The notes: generated by a model not told the origin, from the sequence alone. 64,000 nt of DNA from Candidatus Mesenet endosymbiont of Phosphuga atrata (GCF_964020175.1 NZ_OZ026541.1:310001-374000); one strand, 5' to 3'. Counted from the stretch's first letter, positions 36,305 to 46,365 are shown. Numbers and translations are program-made.

Positions 36305-36541
36305 ATGTATTTTGAAGATCAATGTATTAATTATAACGAAGAAGGCTATGCAACTCTACCAATCAATAATTATTTTCATCATGCAAAGAATGGAGATTTA
36401 TATGAAGTTAGTTTAATTAGTTATAACAACTTAAGTTTAAGAGATATTATAGATAACTTTAATAAAGACGGTCCAATTAATTCCATTGAAGAATTAAACA
36501 CCATATGCTACAACGATGATTGCCTACAAAAAGTAAGGTAA
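36305..36541 (+). CDS. small hypothetical protein
   Basis: A 78-residue acidic protein that I do not recognise. It has a clear GAGAGGA ribosome-binding site 5 bp before the ATG, and its amino-acid composition is protein-like, which supports it being real. There are three cysteines (CINYN, TICYNDDCLQ). No signal peptide is present. It stands alone, 60 bp after maf and convergent with pyrG. Confidence 0.6.
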   Translation: MYFEDQCINYNEEGYATLPINNYFHHAKNGDLYEVSLISYNNLSLRDIIDNFNKDGPINSIEELNTICYNDDCLQKVR

Positions 36542-36692
36542 AAAAGAAGATTTAGAAAAAATGTTCATAAATTTAAGAGTATACCCTTCTTATAAAGTGA
36601 TATTTTAGTTAAGTTTAAATATCTTGTGGATAACTCTAATATTGTAGGTAATGTTCATTTGATAAGATTTAACTTTAATTGTAATACATCGC

Positions 36693-38306
36693 TTAAATAA
36701 TTTTAGATTGTTTCCTATCTATAGCAGCCTTAATAAAAGATGTAAATAAAGGATGAGGAAGGAATGGCCTAGATTTAAATTCAGGATGAAATTGTACGCC
36801 AATAAACCATGGATGATTGCTTAGCTCTATAACCTCCAGTAAACCTTCATCTGTTGATCTACCACTAAGCACTAAACCATTTTTCTCTAAGATGCCTTCA
36901 TAGTCAGGATTGATACTATATCTATGCCTACGTCTTTCTTCAATTGTATCTTTTTTGTATATACCAATTATCTTAGAATCAGGTCTCAGATGGCAACCAT
37001 ACGCTCCAAGCCTCATAGTACCTCCAAGGTCACTGTTTATTTCTTTTTCATTTCCTTGTTTTGCAAAAAGATGCACAATAGGATTCTTACAATTAAAGAA
37101 TTCTGTAGAATGTGCATCTTCTATCTTAGCAAGATTGCGAGCAAATTCAATAATTGCAAGCTGCATACCAAGGCATATCCCAAAAAACGGTATATTATTT
37201 ATACGAGCAAAATTTATGGCTGCAATTTTACCCTCTATTCCATCATCACCAAAACCACCTGGTACTAAAACCGCATCACAGTTATGTAGACGCTTGATAC
37301 TATGTTCGCTTAATTTTCTGGAATTTACCCATTTAATACTCACTTTAACTTTATGATAGATTGCTCCATGAATCAATGCTTCCATCAATGATTTATAAGC
37401 ATCTGGAAAATTAGTATATTTCCCCACAATTGCAATGGTAACCACCTGAACCGTATTCTTAATTAAATCTAGAATTTCATACCATTTTTTGAGTTCTGGC
37501 TTAGGGAATTTTATATTAAAATGCCGCAATATTTGCGTGTCTAATCCATATCTATGATATATTATAGGCACTTCGTATATATTACTTACTTCAATAGCAG
37601 TAATTACATTTATTAATTTAACATTGCAAAAGTTTGCTATTTTTTTACGCTGTTCTTCTGGAATTACTTTTTCACTACGACATAATATTATATCAGGCTG
37701 TATTCCAGCAGAATTCAATTCCTTCACTGAATGTTGAGTAGGCTTAGTCTTTAGCTCTTTTGCTGCAGAAATATAAGGTACTAATGTTAAGTGTATACAT
37801 ATCACTTTCTGTTTGCTTAGCTCGTAGCTAATTTGACGTATTGCTTCTAAAAAGGGCTGGATTTCTATATCGCCTACAGTCCCCCCTGTCTCACATATAA
37901 CAAAATCTAATTCATCTGTATTATTTAAAATAAAATCTTTGATTAGATCTGTCACATGTGGAATGACCTGAACAGTTTTACCAAGATAGTCCCCACGCCT
38001 TTCTTTTTTTAATAAGGTACAATATATCTTACCAGTAGTAATACTATCATCTTTTGTTGTTTTTATCCCGGTAAAACGCTCATAATGGCCAAGATCTAGA
38101 TCTGCTTCTGTCCCATCATCTGTAACAAATACCTCACCATGCTGAGTTGGATTCATCGTACCTGGATCAATATTTAAATATGGATCAAACTTCCTAAGAC
38201 AAACCTTAAAGCCATATGCTTGTAACAAAGCCCCTATACTTGCCGCAGCAAGACCTTTTCCTAATGAAGATACAACTCCACCAGTTACGAAAATAAAATT
38301 AGTCAT
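36693..38306 (-). CDS. pyrG: CTP synthase
   Basis: Aminates UTP to CTP using glutamine and ATP. The 537-residue protein has the N-terminal synthetase domain ([20 protein letters not shown], then [14 protein letters not shown] and [20 protein letters not shown]) and a C-terminal class I glutamine amidotransferase. The latter has the nucleophile in [14 protein letters not shown] and the His/Glu pair in VQFHPEF. Its start overlaps secG by four bases (ATGA), so the two form an operon. Confidence 0.98.
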   Translation of the reverse strand: MTNFIFVTGGVVSSLGKGLAAASIGALLQAYGFKVCLRKFDPYLNIDPGTMNPTQHGEVFVTDDGTEADLDLGHYERFTGIKTTKDDSITTGKIYCTLLKKERRGDYLGKTVQVIPHVTDLIKDFILNNTDELDFVICETGGTVGDIEIQPFLEAIRQISYELSKQKVICIHLTLVPYISAAKELKTKPTQHSVKELNSAGIQPDIILCRSEKVIPEEQRKKIANFCNVKLINVITAIEVSNIYEVPIIYHRYGLDTQILRHFNIKFPKPELKKWYEILDLIKNTVQVVTIAIVGKYTNFPDAYKSLMEALIHGAIYHKVKVSIKWVNSRKLSEHSIKRLHNCDAVLVPGGFGDDGIEGKIAAINFARINNIPFFGICLGMQLAIIEFARNLAKIEDAHSTEFFNCKNPIVHLFAKQGNEKEINSDLGGTMRLGAYGCHLRPDSKIIGIYKKDTIEERRRHRYSINPDYEGILEKNGLVLSGRSTDEGLLEVIELSNHPWFIGVQFHPEFKSRPFLPHPLFTSFIKAAIDRKQSKII

Positions 38307-38602
38307 TCATTTTCAAAAGGAATAACAGACTCTGCTTGACTTTCCCTCTCTATTTCTTCTGCAATTGATTGCTTTTTTGCATCCCGTACACGCAAACCAG
38401 CTAATAACAATGTATTTATCATAAATGCTGCTACTACTATAACTGTAAGCTTGCTTGCTACACTAGAAGAAGAATTAACGGAAAAAATGGAGTTTTGCTG
38501 TGAACCACCAAAACCACTTAATGAACTGGTACCTGGTGATTGTAGTAGCACTAATATTACTAAAATAATAACCAGTACTATCTGCAATATTTCTAAAACC
38601 AT
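38303..38602 (-). CDS. secG: preprotein translocase subunit SecG
   Basis: An accessory membrane subunit of the SecYEG channel. In 99 residues there are two membrane helices ([20 protein letters not shown] and [20 protein letters not shown]). The loop [17 protein letters not shown] with the following Ser-rich segment is the conserved family region. The tail is acidic. It overlaps pyrG by four bases. secF is 2.5 kb away on the same strand. Confidence 0.94.
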   Translation of the reverse strand: MVLEILQIVLVIILVILVLLQSPGTSSLSGFGGSQQNSIFSVNSSSSVASKLTVIVVAAFMINTLLLAGLRVRDAKKQSIAEEIERESQAESVIPFENE

Positions 38603-38672
38603 AATTTAAAAACAGATATTATTTAACTATAGTGAGTAGTATAATAATGTCAATTTAAACCACTTTTTTTGT

Positions 38673-40976
38673 TTAAGCTATATTTAAAAATTCATTTGCA
38701 AAGCTTGATGAACTAGGTTGACTTAAAATATTATACAGAATAAACTTTTTTCTATGCTCTTCTACAACAGCATAAAATTTCCTATCACTTTTAATAATCA
38801 ACTTACTTTCATCACTTAATCTATCATAGCATTTTGCTAATAGTTTTACTAAATCTTTTTGTTCCTTATTTTGTTCTTTGAATTTATCCAGTATTATACT
38901 TGTAAAACATTGTCCCTCTTTGTTTTTAATATTTAAACTAACTTTATCATTCTTTAAAAGTAACTCTACAGTACGGAACGATATTTTACTTCTAAGTGCA
39001 TTATGCAGTGCTGTATTACCAAGCATATCTTGTTTATTAGGATCAATATCGCTGAAATTTAACAATACCCCTAAAGTACTTAAGCTACTACGGGCAGCCG
39101 CAATATGTAATGGTGTTTGTCCGCTGACATTTTGCAAATTTGCATTGGCACCATAACTTAACAATACTTTTGTTATTGCTAATTTTTTGTCACTATTGGC
39201 AGCAATATGCAATGCTGTATTGCCACGATTATTTTGCAAATCTACATCGATATTAATATCTAATAGCATTTTTATTCTTGCTAAACTAAGAGACTCTGAT
39301 ACAGCTATGTGTAATAATGTATAACCATCCGCATTTTTGTTATTTATTTTAAACTTATGTGATTGTAATACTTGAACCATTCCCGCTCTATCATTACATG
39401 ATTTTAGACTGTTAAAGACACTATTATATGCTTGTTGGGCCTCGTCTCTATATCTTTCTATAATAGTATTAAACTCACTGTCGCTGCGAATGATCAATTT
39501 GCTTTCATCATTTAGTCTATAATAGTGCTCCGCCACTAATCTTAAACATTGACTAAATTTTTCTTTACCAATTTGATTCAGTATCTTAAATCTATTTAAT
39601 ACTGCATTTATAAAGCTTTCTCCTCTATTATTTTTAATGTTTAAATTAGTGTTTTTATTTGCTAAAAATTGTTTCAGGCAGAATATTGCCTTGCCGTTTT
39701 TGGAATTAATAATTTTATGTAACACTGTGTTACCACTACTATCTTGTGCATTTGAGTTGGCCCCATGGGCTAATAACAACTTGACTGCTTTAATATGCAT
39801 TCTACTAACAGCAATATGTAATGGTGTATTACCGTAATTATCACGTGATTCTACATTAGGATTAAATTTTAATAATGCATCTACTATATCTGAATTACTA
39901 TATCTGATTGCACCATGTAATGGTGTACTACCGTAATGATTACGTAACTCTATATCGGGATTAAATTTTAGTAATGCATTTACTATATCTATACCACTGT
40001 ATTTGACAGCAATATATAATGGTATTAAGCCATTACTATCTTTCTCATCTATATCAACTCCACAATGTAGCAACTCTACTACTGCTTTTATGTCTCCATT
40101 TTCAATAGCAGAATATATTGAGCCTTTTGTTTTCTTTAAATTTTTACTCTCGATAGAAGCATTTGGCGGCTTCTGTGTTACTTTAAAATTTTCATCCTCA
40201 ATAGCAGATAGCAAATTTACAGTATCATAGCCCAAAATGGTTTTGATTTTTGCACTGCATCTCCTGCAGGTAAATAGTGAAACTTCTTCTAATCTCTTTT
40301 TTAAATCAAACTTTGCAATACTATCTTGTGATTCTTCGTTTTGAGTCTGTATAGATTTATTACAGGTAGAAGGTATAGAACTTTGATTAGCTATTTCATT
40401 GATGCCCTTAGCATTATCAAGAGCTTCAGTAATAAGGCTTATAGCGTTACCATCATTTGGCATTGCACTAAAGTCATTCGGAGCTTGGACGATATCATTC
40501 TCACCTAATATCGCCTCAAGGTCTTGAAAGTCTGGAATTGTAATATCATTTTCATCTAATATAGCTTCAGGGTCTAGGCTTGTAATATCTTTCTCTTCCA
40601 GTACTGTTGCAAGATTGCTTGAGGCTTGAGTGGCACTGCCTTCTTGGAGGTTATCAGTATCACTGTCAAAGACAACTGCAAGAGCTTGTTGTAATATATC
40701 ACTAGAACCAGGTTCTGCTTTATCTATAATACTGTTTTGTGATTCTTTATCTTGAGGTTGCGTAGTCTGGTCATTAACAAAAGATGTAGAACTTTGATTA
40801 TCTACTTCATTTGATTTTACTTCAAGATCTTGATTTATAAAACTATCCTCACTTAATATGGCCTTAAGATCCTCAAAATCTGGAATTGTAATATCATTTT
40901 CATCTAGTATCGCTTCTAGGTTCTCAAGGTTTTGGATTATGCTATCGTCATTTAACTGCCATCCTGATCTCAACAT
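38673..40976 (-). CDS. ankyrin repeat protein with duplicated modules
   Basis: A 767-residue protein. Residues 1-240 are acidic and low in structure, with internal repeats: LDENDITIPDF occurs twice, each followed by a DLxAIL unit, and the Gln/Ser-rich DKESQNSI/NEESQDSI segment also occurs twice. Ankyrin repeats then come in two blocks (about 285-440 and 540-690) with classic units such as YGNTPLHIAVSRMHIKAVKL and SGQTPLHIAAARSS. Each block ends in the same cap, RLNDESKLIIRSDSEF or RLSDESKLIIKSDRKF. There is no signal peptide. The leader is AGGGGGAT. A host-interaction role is inferred from the family. Confidence 0.93.
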   Translation of the reverse strand: MLRSGWQLNDDSIIQNLENLEAILDENDITIPDFEDLKAILSEDSFINQDLEVKSNEVDNQSSTSFVNDQTTQPQDKESQNSIIDKAEPGSSDILQQALAVVFDSDTDNLQEGSATQASSNLATVLEEKDITSLDPEAILDENDITIPDFQDLEAILGENDIVQAPNDFSAMPNDGNAISLITEALDNAKGINEIANQSSIPSTCNKSIQTQNEESQDSIAKFDLKKRLEEVSLFTCRRCSAKIKTILGYDTVNLLSAIEDENFKVTQKPPNASIESKNLKKTKGSIYSAIENGDIKAVVELLHCGVDIDEKDSNGLIPLYIAVKYSGIDIVNALLKFNPDIELRNHYGSTPLHGAIRYSNSDIVDALLKFNPNVESRDNYGNTPLHIAVSRMHIKAVKLLLAHGANSNAQDSSGNTVLHKIINSKNGKAIFCLKQFLANKNTNLNIKNNRGESFINAVLNRFKILNQIGKEKFSQCLRLVAEHYYRLNDESKLIIRSDSEFNTIIERYRDEAQQAYNSVFNSLKSCNDRAGMVQVLQSHKFKINNKNADGYTLLHIAVSESLSLARIKMLLDINIDVDLQNNRGNTALHIAANSDKKLAITKVLLSYGANANLQNVSGQTPLHIAAARSSLSTLGVLLNFSDIDPNKQDMLGNTALHNALRSKISFRTVELLLKNDKVSLNIKNKEGQCFTSIILDKFKEQNKEQKDLVKLLAKCYDRLSDESKLIIKSDRKFYAVVEEHRKKFILYNILSQPSSSSFANEFLNIA

Positions 40977-41085
40977 CTTATCCCCCTATAGAAATCACTT
41001 TTTTAGTACAGTATTGGCATAAAAATGCAACTTAATTTTTACAAATTTTCGTTTTTAAAATCTTATAAAGATAGGATTTAAGATT

Positions 41086-41973
41086 TTAACAAGGTTTTTT
41101 ATTATAGATTAACACAGGAGCGGATATGAATATTGAAGAGTAAGTACCAGCTAAAACACCAAAAAATATAATAGTGCTAAAATCCTTAACAGTTCCGGTG
41201 CAGATAAGCATCAGTGGAATAGAGGCAAGTAGTGTTGTGCCAGAGGTTAGAACCGTACGTGATAACGTGCTGTTTATGCTAGTATTAATGATCTCCTGCA
41301 AAGGTTTGTTTTTTAACTTCTTCAAATTTTCTCTAATTCTGTCATATATTATTACTGAATCATTAATAGAATAGCCAATTACTGTTAAAAGCGCTGCTAT
41401 TGAAGAAAGGTTAAATTCTATATTTGTAATACTTATAAACCATAGCACCAAAACTACGTCATGAACTAGAGCAATAGTACTACCTAAACTAAATTGCCAA
41501 TTAAAACGAAACCAAATATAAAAAAATATTCCAATTAAGGCTGTTACTATAGATATCACTCCTTTTACTATCTGCTTGGAGCTAACCTGTGGACCAACAT
41601 AATCTATTTTTCGATATGTTATACCTTTTAGTTTTTCTTCTAATGCTTCCTTTATTTTTTTTATCAGAACTTCATTACTTATATCTCGATCATCTTTAAA
41701 GCGTATTACCATATGATTGGATTTTAAATTCTGAGCTGTAAAGCCAGTAAACCCCTTCTCTATTAATTGTTTATTTACATCAGCAATGGAAAAATTCTCT
41801 TCCGATTTTACTTCCATAAGAATCCCACCGGTAAAATCAACTCCTAAATTAATACCGTATATAAAGATAAAAAGTGGTAATAAAATAGTGAGTATACCAC
41901 TCAATAGAAGTGTAACTTTTCCGTACTGAATAAAATTTATGTTAACATTATCTGGAATTAAGCGAAGAGCCAT
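41086..41973 (-). CDS. secF: protein-export membrane protein SecF
   Basis: Works with SecD to pull exported proteins across the inner membrane using the proton gradient. In 295 residues there are six membrane helices and one large periplasmic domain. Family motifs are GINLGVDFTGGILMEV after the first helix, VGPQVSSKQIVKGVIS before the second, and IGYSINDSVIIYDRIRENLK with NTSINSTLSRTVLTSGTTLL. secD is not in the window. It is divergent from hisS. Confidence 0.96.
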   Translation of the reverse strand: MALRLIPDNVNINFIQYGKVTLLLSGILTILLPLFIFIYGINLGVDFTGGILMEVKSEENFSIADVNKQLIEKGFTGFTAQNLKSNHMVIRFKDDRDISNEVLIKKIKEALEEKLKGITYRKIDYVGPQVSSKQIVKGVISIVTALIGIFFYIWFRFNWQFSLGSTIALVHDVVLVLWFISITNIEFNLSSIAALLTVIGYSINDSVIIYDRIRENLKKLKNKPLQEIINTSINSTLSRTVLTSGTTLLASIPLMLICTGTVKDFSTIIFFGVLAGTYSSIFISAPVLIYNKKPC

Positions 41974-42109
41974 TGAGATACGCTAAAATAAATTATTATA
42001 TTTAATAATTTTAAAAAGGAATTCAATTTATTTTGAGATTTGATTTATAGAGTTTACCTACAAAAAAAATATTAGTAGCATTAGCTTATTCTTAAAGTTA
42101 CTGTAACAT

Positions 42110-43357
42110 ATGAAAGATAATAAGCTACAAAAAGTCAGGGGTACCAAAGATTTATTACCTGATGAATACTTTAAATTAAGGTATGTTCAAAAAGTAGCAA
42201 AAGATATTTCTTATTTGTATGGTTTTTTACCGGTAGACACACCAATATTTGAATTCACTGAAATTTTCACTAAGGCATTGGGTGAAACTTCAGATGTTAT
42301 CATGAAAGAGATGTATACTTTTGATGATAAGGGAGGTGAGAGCATAACTTTACGTCCAGAATTTACAGCAGCAATAGCGAGATTATTTATAAGTAAAAGG
42401 CTGCAACCTCCAATTAAATTATTTTCGACAGGTCCAATTTTCCGCTATGAAAGGCCACAAAAATGTAGGCAGCGGCAATTCCATCAAATTAATTTTGAGT
42501 CTTTTGGTAGCAAAGAACCACAAGCAGACACGGAAATAATAGCACTTGGATATCACATATTAGATAAACTTGGACTGAACGATAAAATAAGGTTAGAGAT
42601 AAATTCTTTAGGTGATAACGAAACTATCAAAGCCTATAGATCAGCACTTATAGAATATTTAAATAAATATAAGAATGATTTATCTGAAATTAGTAGAAAA
42701 AGATTAGAGATTAACCCTTTGCGTATACTTGATTCTAAAGATGATAAAGACAAGGAATTACTCTTGCATGCACCTAATATTGACAATTTTTATACAGAAT
42801 GCTCACGCAAGTTTTTTGATGAGGTTTTAAATGGGCTAGAAAATCTTAAAATACCATACTCAATTAATACTAAACTAGTACGTGGACTTGATTATTATTG
42901 TCACACTGTATTTGAATTTACTACCAAAGATTTAGGAGCACAGGGAGCAGTATTGGCAGGTGGTAGATACGATGGACTGATTGCTGCAATGGGCGGTAAC
43001 AAAACGCCAGCAATTGGTTTTGCTGGTGGGGTTGAAAGAATTATTGAACTTATAGATTACAAACATAAGTACGTAAGACCAATAGCACTCATTCCTATTG
43101 GAAATTATGCAGAAAAATATGCTGCTTCGCTTGCTTTTAAGTTACGTCAAAATGGGTATTACATCGTTTGGGAATATGGTGATAAGACAAAGCAGCGTAT
43201 GAGTTATGCAAACAAAATCAATGCTTGCGTTTCATTAATTTTTGGTGATGAGGAGCTATCAGATAAAAAAATAAAATTAAAGAATATGGATACGCAAGAA
43301 GAACAAAAAATAGATTTAGGTAATATTGAACAAGCTCTTGCTCAGTTTAAGCTTTAG
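42110..43357 (+). CDS. hisS: histidyl-tRNA synthetase
   Basis: A class II aminoacyl-tRNA synthetase charging tRNA-His. The 415-residue protein has the start [15 protein letters not shown], motif 2 in [20 protein letters not shown], the histidine-A motifs [15 protein letters not shown] and [13 protein letters not shown], and the motif 3 region [15 protein letters not shown]-terminal anticodon-binding domain follows from residue 325. No truncation. Confidence 0.98.
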   Translation: MKDNKLQKVRGTKDLLPDEYFKLRYVQKVAKDISYLYGFLPVDTPIFEFTEIFTKALGETSDVIMKEMYTFDDKGGESITLRPEFTAAIARLFISKRLQPPIKLFSTGPIFRYERPQKCRQRQFHQINFESFGSKEPQADTEIIALGYHILDKLGLNDKIRLEINSLGDNETIKAYRSALIEYLNKYKNDLSEISRKRLEINPLRILDSKDDKDKELLLHAPNIDNFYTECSRKFFDEVLNGLENLKIPYSINTKLVRGLDYYCHTVFEFTTKDLGAQGAVLAGGRYDGLIAAMGGNKTPAIGFAGGVERIIELIDYKHKYVRPIALIPIGNYAEKYAASLAFKLRQNGYYIVWEYGDKTKQRMSYANKINACVSLIFGDEELSDKKIKLKNMDTQEEQKIDLGNIEQALAQFKL

Positions 43358-43424
43358 ATAAAAATCTTGTACTTATTATTGAACTATATTAAATTAACTT
43401 ACTGTAATTAATTCAGTTTTTATT

Positions 43425-44633
43425 TTGCAGAAAAATTTTTTAATATGGCTATTGGTATCATTATTCTATGCATATCAATATATACTGCGCGTAATTCCCA
43501 ATATAATTGGGTCAGAACTAATAGATAGATTTCAAATAGACACTTCTGGTATAGGTCAATTTTCTGGTTTATATTATGTAGGATATACTTTAGCACACAT
43601 ACCAGTTGGCATTCTTTTAGATAGATTTGGCCCAAAATTTGTATTATCAGTTTGTGTGATTTTAACATTTTTAGGAACAGTTCCATTACTCTTTGAATCA
43701 TGGGCTTATTGCAATTTTGGTAGAATTATAGTTGGCATAGGTTCCTCTGCTTCTGCAATTGGACTTTTTAAAGTAATAAGCATGTATTATAGTCAGGAAA
43801 AATTTGCAAAAATGGTAAGTTTTTCTATTACTATCGGTCTACTTGGAGCAATGTATGGTGGCTTGCCCCTGCATTTACTACTTAATAAATTTGGATGGGA
43901 TTATGTATTTATAACATTTATAGCTTTAGGCTGTTTTCTCGCTTGTGCTATGTTATTCCTTATACCTAAAAGTAACGTAATTACTTCCAACAATGAACAG
44001 ACTAATGTTGGATTTAGGGAAATGAAAAATTTAATTTGTAATAAATATATCTTACTTGTTAGTTTCTTTGGAGGACTGATGGTTGGTCCTTTAGAGGGAT
44101 TTGCAGATGGCTGGGCAACAACTTTTTTAATTAAAGTTTACAATATTAGTGCGGATTTAGCTTCGTTTTTGCCTTCATTAATATTTATCGGCATGTGTTT
44201 TGGTCTTTCATTACTTGCTTATATATTGGAAAAGAAGCCAACAAAACATTACGAAATAGTAATATCTTGCGCAGTCTTAATGGCCATAAGCTTCACGTTA
44301 CTTTTGAGTACCTACTGTAATATTTATGTTATAGGCATACTTCTGCTGCTCATTGGTGGGGCATCTGCATACCAAGTTGTAGCTACATGCAAAGCTATAA
44401 GTTATGCAAGTAGTAGTATGGTAGCCATTGCTACAGCTATTAGTAATATGGTGGTTATGTTTTTTGGCTATTTTTTCCATACATTAATGTCAGAGATTAT
44501 AGGATTCTATAGTAATGGTAGCGAATCTGTTGCACTTATAAAATCAATTTCCATAATACCTATAGGCTTAATAATAGCGGTAATTGGATTTTTATGGCTA
44601 AGATATAAAGAAAAAAATAGCATTCCTTCTTAA
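43425..44633 (+). CDS. major facilitator superfamily transporter
   Basis: A 402-residue inner-membrane protein with 12 helices. The MFS loop 2-3 signature appears as GILLDRFGPKF near residue 65, after YYVGYTLAHIPV. The fourth-helix region is GRIIVGIGSSASAIGLFKVI. The substrate cannot be told; such carriers are numerous in these endosymbionts and often resemble ProP-type permeases. The start is TTG at 43425, with no earlier ATG in frame and the next Met deep in the first half. It follows hisS by 67 bp. Confidence 0.88.
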   Translation: MQKNFLIWLLVSLFYAYQYILRVIPNIIGSELIDRFQIDTSGIGQFSGLYYVGYTLAHIPVGILLDRFGPKFVLSVCVILTFLGTVPLLFESWAYCNFGRIIVGIGSSASAIGLFKVISMYYSQEKFAKMVSFSITIGLLGAMYGGLPLHLLLNKFGWDYVFITFIALGCFLACAMLFLIPKSNVITSNNEQTNVGFREMKNLICNKYILLVSFFGGLMVGPLEGFADGWATTFLIKVYNISADLASFLPSLIFIGMCFGLSLLAYILEKKPTKHYEIVISCAVLMAISFTLLLSTYCNIYVIGILLLLIGGASAYQVVATCKAISYASSSMVAIATAISNMVVMFFGYFFHTLMSEIIGFYSNGSESVALIKSISIIPIGLIIAVIGFLWLRYKEKNSIPS

Positions 44634-45043
44634 AATATTTGCTTGACTTAGAATATTTTTATTAAATAATTAATATATCTAATGTATAATTAATATATTA
44701 ATTACAATATGTTGAGATTTTAATTCATCAATGTAACTTATACTTTCTGTTGCTATTAGCATTACTTCCTGAACACAGGAAATTCCCCCCAATCTTTAGT
44801 TGTATAACTAAATTGCTAATAGCAACAGAAAGTATAAGTTATTTCTTTAAGCGTATACCCACAAGAGAATTATAGCAAATTTTTTTATTTAGCAAAGTCG
44901 ATTAATTACCGTGCAACAATTGCTACAAAACAGAAACTTGTATAAGTGTTTTGCTCATTATTGCAATATACGTAAGTATTAAAATCATAGCTATTGAATG
45001 ATAGCTAAAACAATTATTATAAATTAAAGAGCTTTATTAAAAG
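44634..45043. other. long AT-rich intergenic region with structured elements
   Basis: No gene is visible in these 410 bases. They contain the perfect inverted repeat element (44734-44841, listed separately) and a second small hairpin, TAGCTAT-TGAATG-ATAGCTA, near 44990. The rest is simple AT-rich DNA. Confidence 0.5.
44734..44841. repeat. 28-bp perfect inverted repeat with internal hairpins
   Basis: Arms 44734-44761 and 44814-44841 (left arm starts TAACTTATACTTTCTGTTGC) are exact reverse complements over 28 bp. The 52-bp centre holds two more perfect hairpins: TTCCTG-AACA-CAGGAA at 44766-44781 and TTTAGTT-GTAT-AACTAAA at 44795-44812, joined by ATTCCCCCCAATC. As RNA the element folds into a three-way junction. 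No target-site duplication is obvious. It might be a MITE-like palindrome, a bidirectional terminator or a small RNA. Confidence 0.85.
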
Positions 45044-45097
45044 CTACAAAGTTACATTTGTTTTATTTATATTAATATCGATAAAGTTATCTGACAT
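45044..45097 (-). CDS. candidate 17-codon small ORF
   Basis: ATG at 45097 to TAG at 45046-45044 encodes MSDNFIDININKTNVTL. A GGAGA ribosome-binding site lies about 9 bp upstream and a TATAAT-like box further up. The stop is followed by a small hairpin (AGCTTT-TAAT-AAAGCT). These signals are better than chance for an intergenic stretch. It could be a micropeptide, a leader peptide or a remnant of a longer gene. Confidence 0.35.
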   Translation of the reverse strand: MSDNFIDININKTNVTL

Positions 45098-45185
45098 ATT
45101 ACTTTTCTCCTATAGATATTATTTATTTTACTTATTATATTTTGGCACGAATGTAGTTAAAAAAGTATAAATCTTAATATATTAT

Positions 45186-45989
45186 CTATTCTTTTATTAT
45201 TTTAAATAAGTAAAGCAGTACAAAATAAAGAAATGATGTAAGGATTATAGTTGGGCCAGTTAGAATATCAAACTGTACTGAAAATAGAAGACCTGATACT
45301 GCTGCTATAGCAGAGATGACTGTTGCAATGATGATCATTTGAGTTGGAGTTTTAGCAATTAGCCTTGCTGCTGCTGCTGGAATTAATAGAAAGGCAGTAA
45401 TCAATAATATTCCAATTAGCTGCGCTGCAACTGCAATAAATATTGATAAAATAATTAAAAATTCTAATCTAACCCAACTGACATTTATGCCTTCTGCTAT
45501 AGCTAAATCTTGATTTACTGTAATAATTAGCCACCTGCGCCATCTGAGTACTAAAGCAACAATGACAAGTATAGAAATTGTTGAAATAGTTATGATATCC
45601 ATGCTACTTAACATCAAAATGTCACCAAATAAAGAGTGTATAATATTACTGCTCGTAGATGATAAAAAAGACATAAGTATTAAACTTATGGATAAGACAA
45701 CATTGGTTATTATGTTTAAAGCTGCATCACGTGAATATAATTTATCAAAATTAATTGAAAGTAATATTGCAAATGTTATTGCGATAATAATTATAGTTAC
45801 CGAAGTATTGAAGTTAAAAATGAGAGCTAGAGCAATGCCAAGTAATGATGAGTGCGATAAACTATCTCCCAAATAAGATAGCCTTTGCCACACCATAAAT
45901 GATCCTAAAGCTCCAGTAGCTAAACTAATAATCAACAGTGATATTAGGCTATTTAAAAAAAAACTTTGCATTAGAAGCTCAAGTATCAT
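45186..45989 (-). CDS. znuB: zinc/manganese ABC transporter permease (ZnuB-like)
   Basis: The inner-membrane channel subunit of a metal ABC importer of the ABC-3 family. The 267-residue protein has about eight helices. Family features are SFMVWQRLSYLGDSLSHSSL near residue 30, the coupling-loop region VNQDLAIAEGINVSWV, and LLITAFLLIPAAAARLIAKT. The binding protein and ATPase are not adjacent, so the transporter genes are scattered. It follows the Mth938-like gene by only 1 bp, indicating cotranscription. Confidence 0.92.
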   Translation of the reverse strand: MILELLMQSFFLNSLISLLIISLATGALGSFMVWQRLSYLGDSLSHSSLLGIALALIFNFNTSVTIIIIAITFAILLSINFDKLYSRDAALNIITNVVLSISLILMSFLSSTSSNIIHSLFGDILMLSSMDIITISTISILVIVALVLRWRRWLIITVNQDLAIAEGINVSWVRLEFLIILSIFIAVAAQLIGILLITAFLLIPAAAARLIAKTPTQMIIIATVISAIAAVSGLLFSVQFDILTGPTIILTSFLYFVLLYLFKIIKE

Positions 45990-45990
45990 T

Positions 45991-46365
45991 TTATATAGCC
46001 ATTAAAATAGCAATGACATATCTGCCTTCAGATAGCAATACATTATAAGTTCTACAAGCTGCTCCTGTTGACATAAATTCAAAACTCAAGCTCTGCTTGC
46101 GTATATGATCTCTTACTGATAGGTGGGGACTTATGTGCTTAGCGCCAGTTCCTACTAATATAACTTCAGTTTCAACATTTAAAAAACGCAACAGGTGATC
46201 CATATTATTTATGTCAAGTTCGGGAAATGGAACTACACGCTCAGGAAATACTATAACTGAACCTTTATATTCCTCATTATTTATAATGAAACACCCTTCT
46301 TTATATCCATCTATAATTTTTTTATTATCTGAAATAATAGGAGTAATGTCCATAATTTTACACAA
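45991..46365 (-). CDS. Mth938-like (DUF498/NDUFAF3 family) protein
   Basis: A small alpha/beta protein of the family that includes the complex I assembly factor NDUFAF3. The pattern is clear: GCFIINNEEYKGSVIVFPER, EVILVGTGAKHISP, and the hallmark FMSTGAACRTYNVLLSEGRY. The first codon in frame is TTG at 46365. The ATG at 46353 (MDITPI) is the more likely start, giving 120 residues. In alphaproteobacteria this gene often sits near sec or respiratory genes. Together with the MidA-like gene it hints at conserved complex I assembly. Function in bacteria is inferred. Confidence 0.88.
   Translation of the reverse strand: MCKIMDITPIISDNKKIIDGYKEGCFIINNEEYKGSVIVFPERVVPFPELDINNMDHLLRFLNVETEVILVGTGAKHISPHLSVRDHIRKQSLSFEFMSTGAACRTYNVLLSEGRYVIAILMAI

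Noticed and set aside
43420-43701. 93-codon minus-strand ORF
   Set aside because: It is fully inside the MFS transporter gene on the other strand and has no independent support.
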